Shown in pieces: positions 1 to 4,435 of a stretch of DNA of 8,156 nt. Source of the DNA: JBGTLW01 sp041743835 (GTDB lineage: Bacteria > Planctomycetota > Phycisphaerae > Phycisphaerales > Phycisphaeraceae); assembly GCA_041743835.1 (NCBI GenBank), contig JBGTLW010000380.1, forward strand, positions 1-8,156. The letters are read 5' to 3'. Under the pieces are notes generated by a model that searched no databases, was not told the DNA's origin, and was given only the letters and a program-made list of their open reading frames with translations. A program made the position numbers and the translations under genes. Each line of letters opens with the position of its first letter. Positions within the stretch are counted from its first letter, which is position 1.

Positions 1-175
1 CCCCCAGCCACGCGGCCGGGCCGAGCTTCGCGAGCACCGGGGGAGCCGACGCTGGCCAGTAGTGGTCACCCAGCGCATCACGGACCGCGCGGGCATCGCG
101 GTGCAGCAGCGAATCCACCGCACGGGCGCGATTGGAGAGTGGCTGGGATTGCGGATTGGTCAGCCAATGTTTCAT
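1..175 (-). CDS. Partial protein of unknown function, translationally coupled to the ECF sigma gene
   Basis: Only the first 58 codons are inside the window; the gene continues past the left edge. Its ATG (175-173) overlaps the sigma factor stop (174-172) as ATGA, which usually means translational coupling, so the two products are probably made together. The visible N-terminus begins MKHWLTNPQSQ, has an amphipathic stretch of the type RARAVDSLLHRDARAVRDAL around residues 17-36, and is not a signal peptide. I do not recognise the family. Its position directly after an ECF sigma gene is where anti-sigma factors are often found. However, the visible part has no HxxxCxxC zinc motif and no membrane segment, so an anti-sigma role is only a guess from position. 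The missing remainder could change this reading. Confidence 0.6.
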   Translation of the reverse strand, partial: MKHWLTNPQSQPLSNRARAVDSLLHRDARAVRDALGDHYWPASAPPVLAKLGPAAWLG

Positions 176-792
176 GGTTCTGCTCCTTCGATCTCCGCGC
201 CAGCCAGCATGAGGGCCGGCTGCTCGGGGCTTGGGTTCTCGTCCAGCAGGTGCATCACGTGCGGGGCCAGGGCTTTGCGTGCGCGGTGGAGGGTCACGCG
301 GACGTGGACGCCCGACATGCCCACCACCTTGCCGATCTGCCCCGGCGTGAGCTGCTCCACGTAAGCCAGCCAGAGGATCATCCGCTGGCGCTCGCCCAGC
401 ACGCGGTCAGCGATCGACCAGACCCTGCTGCGACGCTCGGCTGACTCGGCAAGTTCGAGCGGGTCCGGCTGCTGGGCTGCGTGGTGTTCGTGCAGTTCCA
501 GGTTGGTGTGTCGCGCGGGCCGACGCAGCTTGTCGATCGACAGCCGCACCGCGATGGTGAAGAGCCACGGCTTGAATGGCCGACGCGGGTCGTAGGTGTC
601 GATCTTTTCGTAGGCACGCAGGAGTGCCAGTTGCGTGAGGTCTTCGGCATCATGCACGCAGCCCACCCGCCGACGGAGCAGAAGCAGCAGCCTCGCGCGG
701 TATCGGCGGTCCAGCTCCGCAAACGAAACAGGGCAGCCCGACTGCACGCGTCGGGCCAACCCTTCATCGGTTGTGGGGCCGGGTTCGGTCAT
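172..792 (-). CDS. ECF-type RNA polymerase sigma factor (sigma-70 regions 2 and 4)
   Basis: The 206-residue protein has the two-domain ECF layout and would direct RNA polymerase core enzyme to a specific promoter set. Region 2 covers about residues 22-92, with the core-binding stretch DAEDLTQLALLRAYEKI (48-64) and the -10-recognition stretch PFKPWLFTIAVRLSIDKLRR (72-91). Region 4 covers about 120-176: LGERQRMILWLAYVEQLTPGQIG, then the recognition helix ending VTLHRARKAL. The linker is His-rich (H95, H101, H103, H104). A tail of about 30 residues follows region 4. The ATG at 792 has only a weak ribosome site upstream; the stop of the secreted-protein gene lies 15 nt before it, so translation may depend on that gene. 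The stop overlaps the next gene by ATGA. The ECF assignment is secure; the subgroup, signal and target promoters cannot be told from the sequence. Confidence 0.93.
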   Translation of the reverse strand: MTEPGPTTDEGLARRVQSGCPVSFAELDRRYRARLLLLLRRRVGCVHDAEDLTQLALLRAYEKIDTYDPRRPFKPWLFTIAVRLSIDKLRRPARHTNLELHEHHAAQQPDPLELAESAERRSRVWSIADRVLGERQRMILWLAYVEQLTPGQIGKVVGMSGVHVRVTLHRARKALAPHVMHLLDENPSPEQPALMLAGAEIEGAEP

Positions 793-807
793 GGCGACGG
801 CTTTATC

Positions 808-1779
808 TTACAGGTCCAGCTTGTCGGGCCGAAGGTCCATCAGTTGATCCGGGGTGAACTTTGCGACGGCGCTCACGGCTGGGGACCCTTCTTCGTGTTG
901 GACGACGATGTTCTGCACGAGCACGCCGAGCCTCTGGGCCTCGGGGTTGTTGAGGGCGGCGAGTTGGACGCCAGCGATCGCCCCCTGCATGAGCTGCGCC
1001 ATCTGCCGACCCCGGGCGGGGTTGATGGCCTTGACGCTGAGGGTCAGCGACAGTTCCTCGTCCACCGAGCCGGTGAGTTCCATCGCGTCGATCATGTTCG
1101 CAATGTTGGCTTGTTGCGGGTTGCCCGCGGGCAGGTTCTCCGGCTTGCGTAGCAGCGCGACGTGCATGAACTGGTTCCCCGCTAACGGCTGATCCGCCAA
1201 GCGGACCTTGCGGTCGCGGACATCGTCGATCATGGTCTTGAGGTTGGGTTCGAGGTGTGCCGCGAGCGCGACCCATCGCGCCTGCGTCGGGTGGGGCAGG
1301 ATGCTGATGTAGAGCTTGCCGGCCTTGGGATCGACAGCCTTGGCGTCGTCGGAGTCGATCGCGTGGATCAGCAGGTCGCCCCGGTAGTCGGTGGAGGCGT
1401 AGCCCGGCGCGGCAATGAGCAGGCCCTCGAGGTTGCCGGGGTGCTCGCCGAGGTCGATGGCGATGCGCACGTCGCTGCGTTCAAACCCCGTGCCGAACAT
1501 GACGACCTCGCCAAGGTCCGTGAGCGGGTCGATGCCCAGGGTCTGGGTCAGGTGTTCCATGCCTTTCATGGCTCCGGGTCGTTCCTGATCGACCAGCTCC
1601 ATCATCTTCTTGCCGAACTTGCTGGTGGAGAATTTGGTCATGTCCATCCGCATCACCCACGCCGCGTCGGCGGGGATCAACGAAGGGGCGGGCGGCGCTT
1701 CGGCCCGCGCGGGCGCAGCAAAGTGGCAGCAAAGCAGGGCCAACGTCAGCAGCAGTGGCGTGGTCGGGTGTCTGAACAT
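808..1779 (-). CDS. Secreted protein of unknown function with N-terminal signal peptide
   Basis: This is a 323-residue protein when started at the ATG at 1779. That start is preceded by GGAG 8 nt upstream and begins directly with a signal peptide: MFRHP, then the hydrophobic run LLLTLALLCCHFAA, then the type I cleavage site A24-R25-A26 before EAPP. No good lipobox surrounds C17/C18, so export to the periplasm is expected rather than lipidation. The reading frame stays open upstream to 1902, but that start would overlap the divergent mtnP gene and bury the signal peptide. The mature part has recognisable elements (IPADAAWVMRMDM at 35-47, LGIDPLTDLGEVVMFGTGF at 81-99) of the kind seen in planctomycete secreted proteins of unknown function, with alternating strand and helix and no catalytic motif or cysteine. 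It is the first gene of a unit with the ECF sigma gene, so it may belong to the same response. I cannot name the family. Confidence 0.85.
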   Translation of the reverse strand: MFRHPTTPLLLTLALLCCHFAAPARAEAPPAPSLIPADAAWVMRMDMTKFSTSKFGKKMMELVDQERPGAMKGMEHLTQTLGIDPLTDLGEVVMFGTGFERSDVRIAIDLGEHPGNLEGLLIAAPGYASTDYRGDLLIHAIDSDDAKAVDPKAGKLYISILPHPTQARWVALAAHLEPNLKTMIDDVRDRKVRLADQPLAGNQFMHVALLRKPENLPAGNPQQANIANMIDAMELTGSVDEELSLTLSVKAINPARGRQMAQLMQGAIAGVQLAALNNPEAQRLGVLVQNIVVQHEEGSPAVSAVAKFTPDQLMDLRPDKLDL

Positions 1780-1793
1780 GGTGGGGTCTCCGT

Positions 1794-1829
1794 GGGTGGG
1801 GTCGGGGGGGGTAGGGGGTTGGTTCGGGG
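1794..1829 (+). other. G-tract cluster fitting a G-quadruplex motif
   Basis: In the divergent intergenic region the plus strand carries runs of 3, 4, 8, 5 and 4 G (1794-1796, 1798-1801, 1804-1811, 1814-1818, 1826-1829). The first four are separated by loops of 1 to 2 nt, which satisfies the classical four-run rule for an intramolecular G-quadruplex. The complementary C-rich strand forms the untranslated leader of the secreted-protein gene, so the quadruplex could form in DNA but not in that mRNA. Whether it forms or has a role is unknown. Confidence 0.45.
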
Positions 1830-1877
1830 CGACTAGAGGGTAATACGGCCGGCGCGGGCGAGCGTTACACCAGCGGC

Positions 1878-1883
1878 TATCAT
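1878..1883 (+). promoter_or_regulatory. Possible -10 element of mtnP (leaderless arrangement)
   Basis: TATCAT (5 of 6 matches to TATAAT) ends 7 nt before the mtnP ATG at 1891. No Shine-Dalgarno sequence lies between. If this is the -10 box, transcription would start at or next to the ATG, giving a leaderless mRNA. No convincing -35 box is found at the usual spacing, so the call is tentative. Confidence 0.3.
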
Positions 1884-1890
1884 CCTTGCC

Positions 1891-2784
1891 ATGCAGCACC
1901 AACCCATCCGGATCGGGATCATCGGCGGCAGCGGGCTGGGCGAGAAGCTCGGCCTGGAGGCGGGCACGGCGATGGAGGTGGACACACCTTTTGGCCTGCC
2001 CTCATCGCCCATCATCCGCGCGGACTGGGCCGGACGCGAGATCTACCTGCTCCAGCGTCACGGGCCGGGTCACGTGTATAACCCCTCGGCCTTGCCCTAC
2101 CGCGCCAACATCTTCGCGCTCAAGACGCTGGGCGTGACGCACATCCTCGCCAGCGGCGCGACCGGCTCGCTGCGGGAAGATGTCGCGCCGGGCGATCTGG
2201 TGCTGGTGGATCAGGTGATCGACAAGACCCACAAGCGGGCCAGCACGTTTTATGAGAAGGCTGCGGTCCACGTTGAGTTAAGCGAGCCGATGTGCCCGGT
2301 CATGCGTGCGTGGTTGCAGGCCGCGGCGCAGCGGATGGATGGCCGGGTGACGGTCCACCGCGCGGGGACGTACATCTGCATGGAGGGCCCGGCCTTCTCG
2401 ACCCGGGCCGAGTCGCAGATGCACCGGTCTGGCGGGTGGGGCGGCGACCTGATCGGCATGACCGCGATGCCCGAGGCCAAGCTTGCGCGCGAGGCGGAGA
2501 TCGCCTATGCCTTGATCGCCATGCCGACGGACTACGACTGCTGGCGGCCGCACACCCCGGGCGTCGCGCAGCACGAGCTGCTCCGCGAGATCATCGGCAA
2601 TCTGCAACGCGCGACCGAGGCGAACCTGATGCTGATGAAGGCGGCGCTGGCGGACGTGTCCATGCTCGAAGCGCAGCCCAGCCCCGCCCACACCGCGTTG
2701 GCGCTTGGCATCTGGTCCGACAAGTCGAAGATCGATAAGGCGGAGGTCCAGAAGCTCTGGCCGTTGTGGGGGAAATACTTTTAG
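1891..2784 (+). CDS. mtnP: S-methyl-5'-thioadenosine phosphorylase (EC 2.4.2.28)
   Basis: The enzyme splits methylthioadenosine, a by-product of polyamine and related S-adenosylmethionine use, with phosphate into adenine and methylthioribose-1-phosphate. This is the entry step of methionine salvage in the cytoplasm. The 297-residue protein carries the purine nucleoside phosphorylase family 2 motifs in order: the phosphate-binding loop IGIIGGSGL (8-16), RHGPGH (56-61), the strand and loop LASGATGSLREDVAPGDLV (86-104), MEGPAFSTRAES (164-175), the ribose-binding IGMTAMPEAKLARE (188-201), and TDYDCW (213-218). Aspartates at 214 and 216 are typical of enzymes that take 6-aminopurines, favouring MTA over inosine or methylthioinosine. 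Length is normal apart from a C-terminal extension of roughly 20 residues compared with the human enzyme. The ATG at 1891 lacks a Shine-Dalgarno sequence. A TSUP transporter gene follows 26 nt later on the same strand. No other methionine-salvage gene is visible. Confidence 0.95.
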   Translation: MQHQPIRIGIIGGSGLGEKLGLEAGTAMEVDTPFGLPSSPIIRADWAGREIYLLQRHGPGHVYNPSALPYRANIFALKTLGVTHILASGATGSLREDVAPGDLVLVDQVIDKTHKRASTFYEKAAVHVELSEPMCPVMRAWLQAAAQRMDGRVTVHRAGTYICMEGPAFSTRAESQMHRSGGWGGDLIGMTAMPEAKLAREAEIAYALIAMPTDYDCWRPHTPGVAQHELLREIIGNLQRATEANLMLMKAALADVSMLEAQPSPAHTALALGIWSDKSKIDKAEVQKLWPLWGKYF

Positions 2785-2810
2785 CCGCGAAGGGCGGTTC
2801 GTCTGTCCAC

Positions 2811-3563
2811 ATGCCTGAAGACTGGGTCTGGTATCTGCTGCTGCTGCCCGCGGGTCTGATCGCGGGCGTGGTGAACACGATCGCGGGTGGCGGTTCATTC
2901 CTGACGCTGCCCGCGCTGATGTTCTGCTGTGGGCTGAGCCCGCAGGTCGCCAACGGGTCTAACCGCATCGCGATTCTCGTGCAGTCTGCTTACGGGACGC
3001 ACCTGTATCGGAAGCAGGGCATGCTCGATGGGCATGTGGCTGGGCGTCTGATCGGGCCGATGCTGCTGGGCGCCATCCTCGGTGCTTACCTCGCGTCGGT
3101 GCTGTCGCCCGATCTTTTCCGGATGGTGTTTGGCGCGTTGTTTTTGTTGATGGCGGTGGTGATGCTTGCGAACCCCAAGGCTCTGCTCGCCGCCGGCCAG
3201 CGGAAGGCTGCGCCGCGGTGGGTGGAGGCGGCGGTGTATCTGGGGCTGGGGGTGTATGCCGGGTTCATCCAGGCGGGGGTCGGTGTGTTGATGCTCATCT
3301 TCGGCGTGCTGCTCACGGGGATGGACCTGTCGCGGTCCAACGGCGTGAAGCTCGCGCTGATCACGGTCGTGCAGGCGGTGGCGCTGGCGATCTTCGTGTA
3401 CCACGACCACGTCAACTGGCTGGCGGGCGGCATCCTCGCCATCGGGAACACGCTGGGCGCACCGATCGGCGCACGGCTGGCGATGAAGAAGGGCAACAAG
3501 CTCATCTTCTGGTTCGTGCTGGTGGTGATGGTGGCGACGGGTGTGAAGATACTTGTGGGATAG
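2811..3563 (+). CDS. TauE/SafE (TSUP) family membrane transporter, YfcA-like
   Basis: The 250-residue integral membrane protein belongs to the family that exports small anions such as sulfite, sulfoacetate or other organosulfur compounds; many members have no known substrate. About seven or eight hydrophobic segments are visible (roughly 6-25, 28-43, 80-99, 103-121, 137-168, 178-197, 202-222, 231-249). The two halves each carry the family's glycine-rich motif: LIAGVVNTIAGGGSFLTLPAL (16-36) and VYAGFIQAGVGVLMLIFGVL (148-167). The family segment SPQVANGSNRIAILVQSAYG (43-62) is also clear. I chose the ATG at 2811, with GAAGGGCGG at 2789-2797 as a rather distant ribosome site, because it starts just before the first membrane segment. 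A GTG at 2766, inside the end of mtnP, would add 15 polar residues. The short gap to mtnP suggests co-transcription and hints at a sulfur-related substrate, but the substrate is unproven. Confidence 0.9.
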   Translation: MPEDWVWYLLLLPAGLIAGVVNTIAGGGSFLTLPALMFCCGLSPQVANGSNRIAILVQSAYGTHLYRKQGMLDGHVAGRLIGPMLLGAILGAYLASVLSPDLFRMVFGALFLLMAVVMLANPKALLAAGQRKAAPRWVEAAVYLGLGVYAGFIQAGVGVLMLIFGVLLTGMDLSRSNGVKLALITVVQAVALAIFVYHDHVNWLAGGILAIGNTLGAPIGARLAMKKGNKLIFWFVLVVMVATGVKILVG

Positions 3564-3613
3564 GTCGGGCGGGCTAGCGCGGCGCGACCATGGAGAAGCG
3601 GAGCCACGGCTTG

Positions 3614-3805
3614 CTACTTGTGTGGCCTCTCACCGCGGGCCTTCTGGTCCGCGAGTTCCTTGCGATTGATCTGTGTTTCGCGGGGGAAGTCGAACGCCAG
3701 GCGCACCTTGTCGCCGTGGATCTCAACGACGCGGATCAGGCCCAGCGGGTGGCTTGGGTCTCCGATGACAACTTCCTCCCCGACGCGGCGGGTCAGTGCG
3801 AGCAT
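3614..3805 (-). CDS. csrA: Carbon storage regulator CsrA (RNA-binding translational regulator)
   Basis: CsrA is a homodimeric RNA-binding protein that blocks or changes translation by binding GGA motifs in mRNA leaders. The 63-residue sequence fits the whole family: MLALTRRVGEEVVIGD at the N-terminus (strand 1 with the RNA-contacting LTRR segment), central strands IRVVEIHGDKVRLAFDFP (24-41), and PRETQINRKEL (41-51), which holds the conserved arginine at 48 followed by a basic C-terminal helix. The 'AFDFPRE' form in place of the enterobacterial 'GVNAPKE' is familiar from planctomycete homologues (from memory). A good ribosome site (GGAG, 7 nt before the ATG) is part of two overlapping ACGGA motifs. 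The gene converges on the TSUP gene, with 50 nt between the stops. No fliW or flagellar gene is in the window. Confidence 0.95.
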   Translation of the reverse strand: MLALTRRVGEEVVIGDPSHPLGLIRVVEIHGDKVRLAFDFPRETQINRKELADQKARGERPHK

Positions 3806-3812
3806 GTGAAAT

Positions 3813-3822
3813 CTCCGTCCGT
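3813..3822 (-). promoter_or_regulatory. csrA ribosome site overlapping two ANGGA motifs (possible autoregulatory CsrA site)
   Basis: Read on the minus strand the leader contains ACGGACGGAG, which is two overlapping copies of the CsrA core ANGGA (3818-3822 and 3814-3818). The second one runs into the GGAG Shine-Dalgarno (3813-3816), 7 nt from the start codon. CsrA repressing its own mRNA by covering the ribosome site is known in Escherichia coli. Here it is inferred from motif position only, and no stable hairpin presenting these motifs was seen. Confidence 0.35.
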
Positions 3823-3897
3823 GGCGGCCAAGCGGGGCCGATCCGTCTTCGCCTCGGGTGGTGTGGCGTGTCCCTGGCGGTTGTTGAATGTGGCGGC

Positions 3898-3916
3898 CGA
3901 CACTCCCACCGTGTCG
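3898..3916 (-). repeat. Short inverted repeat between the NifU-like gene and csrA
   Basis: On the minus strand CGACAC and GTGTCG form a 6-bp stem with the 7-nt loop GGTGGGA. No T-run follows, so it is not a standard terminator. The G-rich, GGA-containing loop would be exposed in a csrA leader RNA if transcription starts upstream of it. No clear promoter for csrA was found in the 172-nt gap 3806-3977. Confidence 0.25.
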
Positions 3917-3943
3917 AGGACCCGCACTTTCTGTATTGGGGAG

Positions 3944-3973
3944 CCGCGCCAGGCGCTTGCCGCCGGGGCGCGG
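3944..3973 (-). terminator. GC-rich hairpin just after the NifU-like gene, possible terminator without T-run
   Basis: CCGCGCC (3944-3950) and GGCGCGG (3967-3973) make a perfect 7-bp G+C stem around a 16-nt loop, only a few bases downstream of the NifU-like stop codon. The stem lengthens further if a 2-nt bulge is allowed. There is no T-run after it, so it does not meet the intrinsic terminator rule. It might act as an attenuating or mRNA-protecting structure. Confidence 0.25.
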
Positions 3974-3977
3974 GGCT

Positions 3978-4247
3978 TCACATCACCTGCTCGACGGCGG
4001 TGACTTCGGGTACCTTCTCTTTGAGGTTGCGCTCGATGCCCAGTTGCAGCGTCATCTGGCTGGACGGGCAACCGACGCACGCGCCGTGGAGGCGGACGCG
4101 GACCACACCCTCTTTGGTGACCTCGACCAGTTCCAGATCGCCCCCGTCGTCCTGCACGGCCGGGCGGATGCGTTCGATGATCGCGGCGACGCGCTTGAAC
4201 ACGCTGGGTGCCGAGTCTTGAGTCGTGGTGCGGGCTGTTTCATCCAT
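3978..4247 (-). CDS. NifU C-terminal (Nfu) domain Fe-S cluster scaffold/carrier protein
   Basis: This 89-residue protein consists of a single NifU C-terminal domain, which binds a 4Fe-4S cluster, normally at a dimer interface, and delivers it to client enzymes. The diagnostic motif is C57-V-G-C60 followed by PSSQMTLQLGIE, preceded by IRPAVQDDGGDLELVEV (27-43), both hallmarks of the family. An N-terminal tail of about 14 residues is probably disordered. It lacks the N-terminal IscU-like and central ferredoxin domains of full NifU and the A-type domain of NfuA, so it is the short Nfu form. A good ribosome site (GGAAGGA, 9 nt from the ATG) supports the start. No SUF or ISC gene is next to it; upstream is the coiled-coil gene and downstream csrA. 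It has its own sigma-70-like promoter with an operator-like palindrome, so its expression is probably regulated separately. Confidence 0.92.
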   Translation of the reverse strand: MDETARTTTQDSAPSVFKRVAAIIERIRPAVQDDGGDLELVEVTKEGVVRVRLHGACVGCPSSQMTLQLGIERNLKEKVPEVTAVEQVM

Positions 4248-4269
4248 GCGGGCGCGTCCTTCCGGTCGG

Positions 4270-4283
4270 GAACCGATCGGTTC
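4270..4283. promoter_or_regulatory. Perfect 14-bp palindrome at the expected transcription start of the NifU-like gene
   Basis: GAACCGATCGGTTC is identical to its reverse complement. It begins about 7 bp downstream of the putative -10 box of the NifU-like gene, so it covers the first transcribed bases. That is a typical place for a repressor operator; alternatively it is a small hairpin at the mRNA 5' end. It does not resemble the E. coli IscR type 1 site as I know it. The binding protein is unknown. Confidence 0.5.
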
Positions 4284-4290
4284 TCACACT

Positions 4291-4319
4291 ATCATAGACG
4301 GACCCGGCAGGTCGGACAA
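4291..4319 (-). promoter_or_regulatory. Sigma-70-type promoter of the NifU-like gene
   Basis: On the minus strand TTGTCC (-35, 4314-4319, 4 of 6 matches) is followed after exactly 17 nt by TATGAT (-10, 4291-4296, 5 of 6 matches). The predicted start is near 4284, giving a leader of about 37 nt that includes the Shine-Dalgarno. This is the best promoter match in the window and supports separate transcription of the NifU-like gene from the coiled-coil gene upstream. Confidence 0.6.
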
Positions 4320-4417
4320 TGACGGGGCTTTATTCCAGTCGGAACGTGCGACGTGGGCAGGGGGCAGGACACGACAGGCTGACCGTCCGCTTGATGGGGA
4401 GGGGTGGGCTAATCTCG

Positions 4418-4435
4418 GTTTTCGCGGCGTTTTCG
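4418..4435. repeat. Two direct copies of GTTTTCG, 11 bp apart
   Basis: GTTTTCG occurs at 4418-4424 and 4429-4435, one helical turn apart, directly after the stop of the coiled-coil gene. The rest of the 188-nt gap 4248-4435 holds the NifU-like promoter and palindrome described separately. I see no clear terminator for the coiled-coil gene. The repeat may be chance. Confidence 0.2.

Noticed and set aside
481..1152. Long plus-strand open frame of 223 codons opposite the sigma and secreted-protein genes
   Set aside because: It spans two well-supported minus-strand genes, lacks a recognisable domain, and is typical of antisense open frames in high-G+C DNA.
1780..1902. Upstream extension of the secreted-protein gene to an ATG at 1902
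   Set aside because: It would overlap the start of divergent mtnP, bury a clean signal peptide 41 residues inside, and translate the C-rich leader. The ATG at 1779 has a good ribosome site.
2766..2810. GTG start at 2766 for the TSUP transporter
   Set aside because: It adds 15 polar residues before the first membrane segment and overlaps mtnP, with no better ribosome site. It remains possible but is less likely than the ATG at 2811.
3564..3613. Bidirectional terminator between the converging TSUP and csrA genes
   Set aside because: Only weak short inverted repeats are seen and there is no T-run on either strand, so no terminator is supported.
3590..4003. Plus-strand open frame opposite csrA and its upstream gap
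   Set aside because: csrA is unambiguous on the other strand, and the predicted product resembles no family.
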